DNA from: Sphingobacteriia bacterium 28-36-52
GTDB lineage: Bacteria; Bacteroidota; Bacteroidia; Chitinophagales; Chitinophagaceae
Direction: 5' to 3'
NCBI GenBank assembly: GCA_002281575.1
Contig: NCGN01000015.1
Coordinates: 16,408-80,407, forward strand
Length of the DNA stretch: 64,000 nucleotides
The translations under genes were made by a program, and so were the position numbers. Shown piece after piece: positions 52,897 through 61,045 of the stretch. Below the pieces are notes generated by a model that was not told the origin of the DNA, did no database searches, and was given only the letters and a program-made list of their open reading frames with translations. Position 1 is the stretch's first letter, and each line of letters opens with the position of its first letter.

Positions 52897-53355
52897 ATGG
52901 AAGTATTTAGATTAGCTAGATCAAAATTTGCGGCTATTCTTTCCGGTAAAGGTGCTGCATTAAAAGGGGCAAGGTGGAACTCAGTTGGTGTTGAGTTAAT
53001 TTACACTGCAAGTAATAGGTCTTTAGCAATGGCGGAAGTGGCGGTCCATTTAACTTTAGCTACTTTGCCAAGTGATTATATGATGGTAACCATTTTAATT
53101 CCCAATGATATTGCTATTAAAAAAATTCCAGTAAATAAGTTGCCCTCAAATTGGAATGCTTTCCCCCATCATCCAATTACCCAATCAATTGGTGATCAAT
53201 TTGTAGCCGATAATAAATTTTGTGTTCTTCAGATTCCTTCTGCTGTTACCCAGGGGGATTATAACTTACTAATCAATCCGAATCACCCAGATTTCAAACG
53301 AATTAGTATCATCGCCAAAGAAAAATTCCCATTCGATAAAAGAATCTTCAATTAA
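52897..53355 (+). CDS. RES-domain toxin (NAD+-degrading type)
   Basis: This 152-residue toxin has the R-E-S triad that names the family: Arg in KGARWNSVGVELIYTA (about 25-40), Glu in SLAMAEVAVHL, and Ser in the later SAVTQGDYNLL region. Characterised RES toxins degrade NAD+ by phosphorolysis or hydrolysis and arrest growth. The full domain is present and there is no truncation. It is coupled to the Xre/MbcA/ParS antitoxin with no intergenic base. Confidence 0.88.
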   Translation: MEVFRLARSKFAAILSGKGAALKGARWNSVGVELIYTASNRSLAMAEVAVHLTLATLPSDYMMVTILIPNDIAIKKIPVNKLPSNWNAFPHHPITQSIGDQFVADNKFCVLQIPSAVTQGDYNLLINPNHPDFKRISIIAKEKFPFDKRIFN

Positions 53356-53398
53356 TCCGTATTCAACATTTGTTACATAGCCTGCAGTTATAATTTGG

Positions 53399-53406
53399 TA
53401 ACTTTG
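53399..53406 (+). promoter_or_regulatory. -7 box TAACTTTG before the DUF983 gene
   Basis: This exact TAnnTTTG match lies 35 bases upstream of the ATG at 53442. No well-spaced TTG -33 element is evident. Confidence 0.4.
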
Positions 53407-53441
53407 TACAGCAAGTGATTGAATAAAATAAAGTGTAAGAA

Positions 53442-53897
53442 ATGGATTTTCAGAAAACCTACCTAGTAAGCGCCCTCACCAATAAATGTCCTAGATGTAG
53501 AGAAGGGGAGTTGTTTAAAAGTAAATCTGCCTACAGCATCAAAGGAAAAAGTACGGAAATGCATGAAACCTGTCCGGTTTGTCATCAGCCTACAGAAATT
53601 GAAGTGGGATTTTATTATGGTACTGGCTATGTGAGCTATGCGCTTTCTGTGGCTTTAACAGTGAGCACATTTGTTGCTTGGAAAGTCCTTATTGGAATGA
53701 CATTTGACATTGATGATAACCGCATTTTTTATTGGTTAGGAACCAATATTGTTATCTTATTGGCAGTGCAGCCGCTTATGATGCGCTTGGCCCGATCACT
53801 TTGGTTAAGTTGGTTTGTGAAGTACGAACCCAAGTGGAAAGAGAAACCCCTGAAAGCACCAGAGCGCATCAATAAAGATCAATTTGCCAATTGGTAG
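53442..53897 (+). CDS. DUF983 family membrane protein
   Basis: This 151-residue protein has an N-terminal zinc-ribbon-like part (NKCPRCREGELF and TCPVCHQP, about 14-52) and two transmembrane helices (about 67-87 and 100-120). The family pattern YYGTGYVSYALSVAL is present. DUF983 proteins are common and uncharacterised; the zinc ribbon suggests a structural or protein-binding role. Its 3' end overlaps the convergent PIN toxin gene by 19 bases. Confidence 0.85.
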   Translation: MDFQKTYLVSALTNKCPRCREGELFKSKSAYSIKGKSTEMHETCPVCHQPTEIEVGFYYGTGYVSYALSVALTVSTFVAWKVLIGMTFDIDDNRIFYWLGTNIVILLAVQPLMMRLARSLWLSWFVKYEPKWKEKPLKAPERINKDQFANW

Positions 53898-54298
53898 CAA
53901 AATTCATCTGGGGATAGGACGGGAATCTCACTTCCTTTAAAGTCTTTAATATTTCGGGTAATAATGCAATCCATTTTGGCAATACTTATAGCACAATAAA
54001 TTTGTAGAGCATCTTCAAAGTCTTTGTGTTTAGATCTAAGTCCTTTTGTTATTATTTCAGCATCAATCGCTAATATGGTAACATAATCCGTTAATCCAAT
54101 TAGCGTTTCTCTCAAATCTTTTTCATCAATAAATTTCTTTAAAAGATAGTAAGTAGTTGCAATCGAATGAGAAGATGTAAACAATTTAATTTTATTATTT
54201 TCAGCAGTATCAAAAATTTGCTTTGCAAACTTGCTAAATGGTTTTCTATCTGCTAATAAGTCAACAAGAATATTGGTATCTAAGAAAACCTTTTTCAT
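53879..54298 (-). CDS. PIN-domain toxin (VapC-like), module 2
   Basis: This 139-residue PIN-domain protein shows the acidic active-site pattern FLDTNILVDLLADRKPF (Asp6), DFEDALQIYCA and IITRNIKDFKGS, with SPDEFC near the C-terminus. It is a likely ribonuclease toxin. Its ATG overlaps the antitoxin stop by four bases, as usual for PIN/antitoxin pairs. It is the second such module in 3 kb and is clearly different in sequence from module 1. Confidence 0.87.
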   Translation of the reverse strand: MKKVFLDTNILVDLLADRKPFSKFAKQIFDTAENNKIKLFTSSHSIATTYYLLKKFIDEKDLRETLIGLTDYVTILAIDAEIITKGLRSKHKDFEDALQIYCAISIAKMDCIITRNIKDFKGSEIPVLSPDEFCYQLAN

Positions 54299-54537
54299 AA
54301 ATGTTTTTCCTCTAAGTATGATTGATATTCTTTCTTTTCATCAAAGTCTTTAGGTAACTTAACTACTCCCACTAATTTTTTTAATTTAGGGGATATTTTT
54401 TGGTCGTTATTATCTTGAGTTATTGTATCTAAGTATTGCTCAATTATTTCAGAAAGACTTCTCCCTGATTTCTTTGCAAATGACTTTGCTCTTTCTATAA
54501 CATCTTTCTCTACCGTTAATGTGAGTTTAGTTGTCAT
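54295..54537 (-). CDS. Antitoxin of PIN module 2 (DUF6364-like)
   Basis: This 80-residue small DNA-binding protein starts TKLTLTVEKDVIERAKSFAK, followed by KSGRSLSEIIEQYLDTI, an RHH-type pattern. An acidic and lysine-rich tail (DFDEKKEYQSYLEEKHL) would bind the toxin. Two direct repeats ACGT(G/A)TATT, 21 bp apart, lie upstream of its start. Confidence 0.82.
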   Translation of the reverse strand: MTTKLTLTVEKDVIERAKSFAKKSGRSLSEIIEQYLDTITQDNNDQKISPKLKKLVGVVKLPKDFDEKKEYQSYLEEKHL

Positions 54538-54540
54538 AAT

Positions 54541-54570
54541 ACGTGTATTTTAAATAAAGGTACGTATATT
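54541..54570. promoter_or_regulatory. Direct repeats upstream of PIN module 2
   Basis: ACGTGTATT (54541-54549) and ACGTATATT (54562-54570) differ at one base. They are 21 bp apart (two helical turns) just upstream of the antitoxin start, and are probable autoregulatory sites. Confidence 0.4.
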
Positions 54571-54580
54571 GGTTAGAATC

Positions 54581-55247
54581 CTAAAAATTAAAATTCGTAT
54601 TGACAATTAATCCGCTGTTGCTTTGGAAAACATTGCGGTTGTTGATGAGTCGGCCAAACTGTAAGGTTTGATTAAAATAGCCGGCTTCTATTCGTAGGGT
54701 TTTACTGAAACGGTAGCCGAGTAAAATGCCTATGCGGTTTTGTCTTTTATTTCACGGCCCTTTAACGGTGCTTGCACTCTTAGCATGTAACGTGCTCTAT
54801 GCAGCAAAGGGAATTCATCTTCTTTGGTAACAGCAGCGGAACTGTATCTTCCGACAAAACGTTGCTCGAGCATAAAGCGATGTTGTAATTCGAACCTGCC
54901 TTCTTTGTGCGATAGCTGTGCCATCTGAAACAATCGATGCTCTGTAAAGTCGCGGCCTAGGCCATTAATCGGAAATTCTCCGTAAGGATAAGTTTCAATC
55001 CACGCATAACCAGCCCTTATCAATAGGGTAGGGCTCGCTTGATAGTTGACGATAAGAAAACATACCATCCGACAGTATTATAATGGGTTGTTCGATTGTT
55101 GGGAGAACTTGGGTTTGTAGGGATTGGAGTGGTAGGGATGGGATCAGGGCCGCCGGTTGTTTGAGCACTCAGTGCGCTGGGGGCAATGATCAAAAAGAAA
55201 AACAGAAAAAAATATACCCAAAGTATGTTTAGCTTAATCCGATTCAT
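54581..55247 (-). pseudogene. DUF2490 outer-membrane-type protein, decayed
   Basis: The remains of one gene are spread over three reading frames. The N-terminal part (from ATG 55247) gives a signal peptide and HYNTVGWYVFLSS before stopping. The middle part gives LLIRAGYAWIETYPYGEFPI and HRFMLEQRFVGRYSS, recognisable DUF2490 barrel sequence, then stops after APLKGREIKDKTA. A third frame resumes with QNRIGILLGYRFSKTLRIEA and ends at 54581. At both junctions the family sequence skips a block of residues, so deletions as well as frameshifts have occurred. The gene is not functional as read. Confidence 0.75.
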
Positions 55248-55272
55248 TTAACAAATATCTGTTTAGTATATT

Positions 55273-56631
55273 TTATAGCACTTGCTCCATTTTCATTGAC
55301 CTCGAGCCCTTCACTAAAATATAGGCATGCTGCGGATTCAATTCCTTCAACCAATCGTGGGCTGCTGCTGCATTGGGTAAATAAGTGAATGGGGTATTTT
55401 GTATTTGCGAAATAGCTGCTTGTGTGTGTACAAAATCTCCGCCTACCAACACCACTTCTTTGAATCCTAGCGCTAGCAATAATTCAATTATTGCTTGGTG
55501 TTCTGCAATGCTGTCTTCGCCTAATTCCATCATGCCGCCGAGCATTACAATTTTTCGATCGGCTTTTAGTTTGGCAAAATTTTCAATAGCCACTTTCATG
55601 CTACTGGGGTTGGCATTGTATGCATCCAATATAATATGATTGCTGCCGCGATTAATAAGTTGTGAGCGAGAGTTAGAAGGTGCATAGTTTTCTATGGCGC
55701 TGATTATTTTTTCTGCAGGTACGCCAAAATATTTTCCGATGGTGACGGCGCATAAAATATTAGGGAGATTATAATCGCCTACGAGTTGAGATTTAATTAG
55801 GGTCGGCGAAGCCTGAGTGATTGATCGTTGCGGGGCCGGTGATGATGCATCGTTGCCTGTATAATCGGGCCCCAGCCCCGCCGTTATTGCAACCGTCAAA
55901 AATGGTTCGGCGGCTTCAATCTGCCCCTGCACCAATCCCTTTGAAACTCCGTAATAAATAATGTTTTCTATGTCTGCACTCATGGGTTGTAAATAATCAT
56001 AATCTGCATACACGAAAGCGGTGCCTTTGTGTTCGCGCAAAAATTGATAGAGTTCGCCCTTGCCTTTGCGCACCCCTTCTACTCCGCCAAATCCTTCTAA
56101 ATGCGCTTTACCGCAATTGGTAATGATTCCATGCGATGGCAACGTGTACAAGCAATAACTTTCAATTTCTTTTTGGTGATTGGCGCCCATTTCTATCACG
56201 GCCATTTCTGCATCGGGCTGCACACTCAAAATAGTGAGCGGCACGCCAATATGATTGTTCAGGTTGCCCTGTGTAGTATAAGTTTTAAAGTGAGCAGCCA
56301 ACACTGCATAAATCAATTCCTTGCTGGTGGTTTTTCCGTTGCTTCCTGTAATAGCAATAAAAGGGATATTAAATTGTTGACGATGGTGTTTAGCCAATTG
56401 CTGTAATGTTGTCAACACATCGTCTACGAGGAGGAGCCGCTCATGCTCAATAGGCATTTCATCTACCACTGCATAAGCCGCACCAGCATCTAAGGCACGA
56501 ATGGCAAATTCATTCCCATTAAAATTGGGGCCTTTCAGCGCAAAATATAAATCGCCTTCTTTGAGTTTTCTGGTATCGGTTTGAACCGAAGGGTATTGCT
56601 GGAAAATATTGTATAACTCCTGAATGGTCAT
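55273..56631 (-). CDS. murF: UDP-MurNAc-tripeptide--D-Ala-D-Ala ligase
   Basis: This 452-residue cytoplasmic ATP-dependent ligase adds D-alanyl-D-alanine to the UDP-MurNAc-tripeptide in peptidoglycan synthesis. The P-loop AITGSNGKTTSKELI (about 94-108), MGANHQKEIESYC, LVGDYNLPNILCA and DAYNANPSSM are family motifs. Around residues 248-277 there is an extra segment (TAGLGPDYTGNDASSPAPQR and following) encoded by GC-rich DNA with palindromic GCGGGGC/GCCCCGC parts; it looks like an in-frame insertion in a surface loop. Its ATG follows the stop of an XRE gene by two bases (TAATCATG), so the two are co-transcribed. Confidence 0.94.
   Translation of the reverse strand: MTIQELYNIFQQYPSVQTDTRKLKEGDLYFALKGPNFNGNEFAIRALDAGAAYAVVDEMPIEHERLLLVDDVLTTLQQLAKHHRQQFNIPFIAITGSNGKTTSKELIYAVLAAHFKTYTTQGNLNNHIGVPLTILSVQPDAEMAVIEMGANHQKEIESYCLYTLPSHGIITNCGKAHLEGFGGVEGVRKGKGELYQFLREHKGTAFVYADYDYLQPMSADIENIIYYGVSKGLVQGQIEAAEPFLTVAITAGLGPDYTGNDASSPAPQRSITQASPTLIKSQLVGDYNLPNILCAVTIGKYFGVPAEKIISAIENYAPSNSRSQLINRGSNHIILDAYNANPSSMKVAIENFAKLKADRKIVMLGGMMELGEDSIAEHQAIIELLLALGFKEVVLVGGDFVHTQAAISQIQNTPFTYLPNAAAAHDWLKELNPQHAYILVKGSRSMKMEQVL
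55801..55890. repeat. GC-rich palindromic insert in murF
   Basis: GCGGGGCC (55830-55837) and GGGCCCCAGCCCCGCCG (55867-55883) bracket a block that is much richer in GC than the gene around it. The block corresponds to protein residues with no counterpart in the usual MurF pattern, and it keeps the reading frame. Confidence 0.6.
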
Positions 56632-56633
56632 GA

Positions 56634-56951
56634 TTAAGAGTGTGTGAGTTTTAGTTTCTTTTTAGAAAGCTCTACTTTAAAGTTCACTTTTGCGTCTAAT
56701 GCGTTGAACACTTTAATAACAGTATCAAATCTTGCGTTTGTAAAGTTATTCTCAAGCTTTGAAATTTGTGCCTTTTGAACTCCCACTAGTTTTCCCAATT
56801 GCTCCTGGGTTAAGTTGTGGTGCAGTCTAGCTTCTTTTATTGCATAACCTAGTAAATCAAGCTTTAGTTCTTGTTCAAAACTGTTTCTAGGTTCTGTGCC
56901 AATTTTGCCAATATGCTTGTCAATCATTGTTTCAAGCGAAACGGTTTTCAT
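56634..56951 (-). CDS. XRE-family helix-turn-helix protein, HigA-like, without a partner toxin
   Basis: This 105-residue protein has a Cro/C1 HTH in residues 35-85 (AIKEARLHHNLTQEQLGKLV, GVQKAQISKLENNFTNARFD) and resembles HigA-type antitoxins. Such genes normally follow a RelE/HigB toxin gene, but the 167 bases upstream to porV contain none. Its stop is two bases from the murF ATG, so it may now serve as a regulator of murF transcription. ATAAGG-TTT-CCTTAT, 20 bases upstream of its start, is a probable operator. Confidence 0.82.
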   Translation of the reverse strand: MKTVSLETMIDKHIGKIGTEPRNSFEQELKLDLLGYAIKEARLHHNLTQEQLGKLVGVQKAQISKLENNFTNARFDTVIKVFNALDAKVNFKVELSKKKLKLTHS

Positions 56952-56970
56952 TTTTTGTGTTTATTCAAAT

Positions 56971-56985
56971 ATAAGGTTTCCTTAT
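56971..56985. promoter_or_regulatory. Operator-like palindrome upstream of the XRE-murF pair
   Basis: ATAAGG-TTT-CCTTAT is a perfect 6-bp palindrome with a 3-base spacer, 20 bases upstream of the XRE start codon, and fits an autoregulatory site. Confidence 0.45.
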
Positions 56986-57031
56986 AAAGAAACAAGTTGT
57001 TTGTGTTTTTTAACGAGACCCCCTTAAAACC

Positions 57032-57059
57032 AAAAGCTACGGCCTAGGCCATAGCTTTT
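57032..57059 (-). terminator. Stem-loop after porV, probable terminator
   Basis: AAAAGCTACGGCC and GGCCATAGCTTTT pair over 13 positions with one mismatch around a CTAG centre, about 60 bases downstream of the porV stop. On the minus strand the stem is followed by GGTTTTAAG, a modest U tract. Confidence 0.55.
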
Positions 57060-57118
57060 AAATATTTTAGTTTGATTGGAGCCTCTAACTTGGAATAGCC
57101 GCTCTGAAGTGAAGCGCC

Positions 57119-58285
57119 CTAGAAGTCGTCGTTGCTCAAATTGAACACCAATCCCAAACGCAAGGTATTCGACAAAGGATTACGCGTAACCCCACTGCCT
57201 GATGGCACTAGGTAAGACACGTTGATCTGCATGAACTTTACGTCGAAACCTGCACCTGCGGTGAAGTACCTGCGGTTGCCGCGGGTTCTATCTTCATAAA
57301 AATAGCCTGCGCGTAATTTGAACTGGTTGTTGTACGAATACTCCATACCAGCAGAAATTTGAAAGCTCTTGGTTAAGCTGCTGCCATCAGAGAAAGATTT
57401 CATCCAGCTGCTCACCACAGAAGTATTTCTGTACTCCGACAAGTTGGCGGAATCGGTGGCGAAAACCCCAGTTGTAGTTGGCGCAACAGGCACCAATAAT
57501 TTATTTACGTCTAAAGCAAAGCTGATGCTATTGCCTTCGCTCATTACTTTAGTATAAGCCATACCCAACCCTAAGTTAGCGGGTAAGAAATCTTTGTTAC
57601 GTGCATCGTTGGTATACCCTACTTTAGAGCCTAAGTTAGATAATACTACGCCAAAGTTTAAACCCTGTCCATCTACATCACGCCCATTGTAAAACAAGGA
57701 TACATCACCCGCGATGGCATTTCCAGCTTTGTACACCACACCCGTTCCTACATCACCTACTACCAATCTTGAATTGATGTAACGCAATGCAACCGCCAAA
57801 CTTAATTTCTCGCTTAACACACGGGTATAACCTCCATCAATAGAGAATTCCGTTGGACGCACCGTATTTAATACGTTACCAGAAAAGTCGGTTAATTGAA
57901 TATTACCCAAACTAAAGAAACGCATAGATCCAGAGATCACAGAATTATCGTCAATCTTTTTATAAGCAGCCGCACTGGCTAAATACACATCGTTCAAACC
58001 AAGGTCGCGCAACCAAGGCGTATAGTTTAAAGAAATAGCCGAACGCTTTTCTGCAAAAGCGGTTTTAGCTAAGTTCCAAAAAGGAGAGTTGGCATCGGGA
58101 TTGGTAGCAATGGCAGCGTCTCCCATACCTCCTGCACGTGCATCGGGCGATATACGCAAGAAAGGAACAGCAGTAGAAACAATATTAATAGAATCGGCTT
58201 GGGCGATTGTAGCTGTAGGCATTGCAGCAGCAAGTCCTACACACAATAACGCTGTTACGCATAATTTTTTAGATGCATTTTTCAT
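57119..58285 (-). CDS. porV: Type IX secretion system outer-membrane protein PorV (LptO)
   Basis: This 388-residue outer-membrane beta-barrel shuttle of the T9SS carries cargo from the Sov translocon to the PorU sortase. The signal peptide is MKNASKKLCVTALLCVGLAA and the mature part begins with the hallmark AVPFLRISPDARAGGMGDAA. NSPFWNLAKTAF and LNYTPWLRDLGLNDVYLA follow, also family signatures. The frame extends upstream to 58324, but the ATG at 58285 gives the correct signal peptide. porU lies 2.8 kb upstream on the same strand, with an export gene between. Confidence 0.94.
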   Translation of the reverse strand: MKNASKKLCVTALLCVGLAAAMPTATIAQADSINIVSTAVPFLRISPDARAGGMGDAAIATNPDANSPFWNLAKTAFAEKRSAISLNYTPWLRDLGLNDVYLASAAAYKKIDDNSVISGSMRFFSLGNIQLTDFSGNVLNTVRPTEFSIDGGYTRVLSEKLSLAVALRYINSRLVVGDVGTGVVYKAGNAIAGDVSLFYNGRDVDGQGLNFGVVLSNLGSKVGYTNDARNKDFLPANLGLGMAYTKVMSEGNSISFALDVNKLLVPVAPTTTGVFATDSANLSEYRNTSVVSSWMKSFSDGSSLTKSFQISAGMEYSYNNQFKLRAGYFYEDRTRGNRRYFTAGAGFDVKFMQINVSYLVPSGSGVTRNPLSNTLRLGLVFNLSNDDF

Positions 58286-58509
58286 ACAGAATAGTTTTTG
58301 TTTCGGCGTACACCATTGTACCACACAAAACTTAGATTGAATTGAAACGAATTTTTAGCGTAGAAATTATGCCATTCAGTTTATTTAGGATTGCAGTGGG
58401 GAGCTGCTATACAATGATACGAATATTATGCAAATTGTTGCATAAAAAAAGCGCAATTAATGCGATGAACATTAATTGAACTGTAAATACCAACAGATTG
58501 GTATATTAT

Positions 58510-58540
58510 GGGGCCGCGCGCAGAGCCCGCGCGCGGCCCC
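58510..58540 (-). repeat. Very GC-rich hairpin downstream of the SLBB export gene
   Basis: GGGGCCGCGCGC (58510-58521) and GCGCGCGGCCCC (58529-58540) form a perfect 12-bp stem with a 7-base loop, starting 8 bases beyond the stop of the export gene. No U tract follows on the minus strand, so it is not a standard intrinsic terminator, but it could stabilise the message end or pause transcription. The surrounding DNA is AT-rich. Confidence 0.75.
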
Positions 58541-58547
58541 AAGCCTT

Positions 58548-60974
58548 CTATTTCGTCGAATTCAAAATTCCAATAATAATTGCACCCATACCCACTAAGC
58601 CACTCGTGAAGCCCATGATTTCACCTGCAGTCAATGGCTTTTTGAATTTCTTCACAGGAACATATAATTCAGCACCGGCAGTTAACTTAGGATACGTGCG
58701 CCAGAAAACATAGCTGTGCGCGGTCTTCACGCGTCCATTTGGATACAATACATAGGTACCACGTTTGTTCGCATTCTCTGCAAAACCACCCGACTCACGA
58801 ATTAATCTGCGTGCAGTTAAGCCCGAATAGAAAGGTACTTTTTTCTGAATATTCACTGCCCCAAAAGCTTGTACCGCTACTGGTTTTTTAGGGATGGTAA
58901 TCATATCGCCTTCTTCTAACTCAATATCATCTTCAGAACCAGGGTTCTCCAAAGCATTGCGTAAGTTCACCGACATTAATATTTTGTCTTTAGACAAAGT
59001 ACTGTCTAATAATTTCACGGTTATTGTATCAGAGTTTTGTTTTTGTGCCAAGGCTTTTTTGATGTCTAAGATTTCTCCTTTCAACGCCGATTGATAAGTA
59101 TTGCGCAAGAAGAAAGCAGAACTCAAAGAACCACTCTCTAAAATGCCACCTGCTCTTCTAAACAAATCACTCACCCGATCTTTCTTGGTATTCAACAAAT
59201 AAGTACCTGGGAATAATACTTCTCCTGCAATGCTTACTGAACCAGCAGATTGATTACGCGGAACATTCTTCACGTTCACTACATCATAAGGCTCCAACTC
59301 AATGGCAGCTTGGCTTGCAGTGAATGCCAAGCTATCTTGTAAGTTGAATTTTAAAATAGTATTGTACACAGTAGTATCTGCCATGGTAGGGTCTTTGCGG
59401 ATTCTCCTCAACACTTCAACTTCTTTAAAAGAAGCACGGTCTTTTAGTCCACCCCCTAACAACACAATGTCTTCTAATTTCATGCCTGCTGCATAAGCAA
59501 AAATTCCTGGCTTGTTTAGTTCTCCGGTAATAGTTACGGTAGCAGGTTCTTTTAATTCCATTTTACTGTACACATGCAAAGAGTCGTCGTTGCGAAGCGC
59601 AATAGCCAAGTCTGCAGCAGCTGTTAAGTTAACAGAAGTAACGGTAGTGTCTTTGGTAGCATTGGTTCTAAACAATAATGCACGACCCACAAAAGCGTTC
59701 TCTTTTAACTGAGCAGCTTTCACCACGGCACCCAAAGTAGGATAAGCATTTACCGAATAACTGTTGGGATAAAACACCGAACCTGCTACAATTACTCTGT
59801 TATCGAAACGATTAATAGAAGCACCAACTACCACAGAGTCAGAACTCTTTACCATAAAACTATTCAGGTTGTTCAATTGAACATTCTCAATACTCTTACC
59901 CAAATCGGTCAATCGCTTAACGGTGATTTTATTTCTATTCGCACTATCTGCAAATCCACCTGCGTATTTTTCAATCACTGTACCTAAGTTCTCTCCTTGT
60001 TCAGCTTCATAAATAGCAGCTCTTTTAACTGCACCATTTAAAAACAAACGAATGTTATAAGGATGCACTTTAATGATATCATCGTCCTTTAATAAAATAT
60101 TTTTAGAAAGGTCACCATTTAACAAGAAATCATATAAGTCAAATGTTACCAGTCTTTTGCCATTGCGCATCAAATCAATTTTTCTAAAAGATCCATTGTT
60201 TGAAGGACCACCAGATGCGTAGAGTGCATTGGCTAGGGTAGATAAAGAAGACAGTTCATAAGTACCTGGCTTATTTACTTCTCCAATTAAGGTTACTCGA
60301 ATGCTTCTGATTTGACCCAAGCTTACTTGTAAAAAAGTATTGCCTGTTTTCAAACCAGGATATGTTTTGGTAAGAATGCTCTTAAGCTTGGTCTTGGCTT
60401 CGTCAATGGTTAAACCCGCTAAAGCCACTGGCCCAATATTGGGGATGCGAATCATCCCTTCCGTATTAATTTTATACTTACTGGTTTTTTCAGAGAAACC
60501 ATAAATATCAATGGACAATTCATCGTCTACCCCCAATACATAATTGCTGGGCGTAGCAGTACGCATATTGGGTTCAAAAGTTAGGTTGGCATTGGAGAAG
60601 AATTCGGAACCAAAAATTTGTAAACCTTCCTTGTCTTTTTCTTTGAATTCGTTCTTTGCATTAAATGGCTTTCTAGGTTCGTAATTGCTGTTGGTTGTTT
60701 TTTTATCTCCACCTGCTCCAGCTCCCCCCATACGGGCTTTGATTTGTGCAATTTGTGCAGCACTGAGTCCACGCTCTTTGGCTTTCGCTTCCATTTCAGC
60801 TTCAGACAAACCACTTAATTGGGCTTGTTGCATATAAGCCTGAAACTGTGCATCAGACAATGCCTCTATATTAATGCTCGATACCTGCGGAATGGTAGGC
60901 AATTGCGCCATGGCAACTTGATTGAAACCAAACATCATTGCCAATACCAGTACCCTCATCCAAATTTTCTTCAT
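58548..60974 (-). CDS. Polysaccharide export protein with SLBB repeats
   Basis: This 808-residue exported protein starts with a signal peptide (MKKIWMRVLVLAMMFGFNQVAMA). A glutamine- and alanine-rich N-terminal region follows (about 40-115). The Poly_export core begins at about 145 (NYVLGVDDELSIDIYGFSEK). Several SLBB domains follow: RVTLIGEVNKPGTYELSSLS, VTITGELNKPGIFAYAAGMK, VSIAGEVLFPGTYLL and VNIQKKVPFYSG. The protein ends in a hydrophobic helix (GFTSGLVGMGAIIIGIL). It should form or gate an outer-membrane channel for extracellular polysaccharide, like Wza. No glycosyltransferase genes are nearby; its neighbours are T9SS genes. Confidence 0.9.
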   Translation of the reverse strand: MKKIWMRVLVLAMMFGFNQVAMAQLPTIPQVSSINIEALSDAQFQAYMQQAQLSGLSEAEMEAKAKERGLSAAQIAQIKARMGGAGAGGDKKTTNSNYEPRKPFNAKNEFKEKDKEGLQIFGSEFFSNANLTFEPNMRTATPSNYVLGVDDELSIDIYGFSEKTSKYKINTEGMIRIPNIGPVALAGLTIDEAKTKLKSILTKTYPGLKTGNTFLQVSLGQIRSIRVTLIGEVNKPGTYELSSLSTLANALYASGGPSNNGSFRKIDLMRNGKRLVTFDLYDFLLNGDLSKNILLKDDDIIKVHPYNIRLFLNGAVKRAAIYEAEQGENLGTVIEKYAGGFADSANRNKITVKRLTDLGKSIENVQLNNLNSFMVKSSDSVVVGASINRFDNRVIVAGSVFYPNSYSVNAYPTLGAVVKAAQLKENAFVGRALLFRTNATKDTTVTSVNLTAAADLAIALRNDDSLHVYSKMELKEPATVTITGELNKPGIFAYAAGMKLEDIVLLGGGLKDRASFKEVEVLRRIRKDPTMADTTVYNTILKFNLQDSLAFTASQAAIELEPYDVVNVKNVPRNQSAGSVSIAGEVLFPGTYLLNTKKDRVSDLFRRAGGILESGSLSSAFFLRNTYQSALKGEILDIKKALAQKQNSDTITVKLLDSTLSKDKILMSVNLRNALENPGSEDDIELEEGDMITIPKKPVAVQAFGAVNIQKKVPFYSGLTARRLIRESGGFAENANKRGTYVLYPNGRVKTAHSYVFWRTYPKLTAGAELYVPVKKFKKPLTAGEIMGFTSGLVGMGAIIIGILNSTK

Positions 60975-61045
60975 AAACTATGTATTATTTTAACTACTTG
61001 CTCGGGGGGAATTTGGGGGCGAAGATAGCCCTAAAAGGGGTTCTG

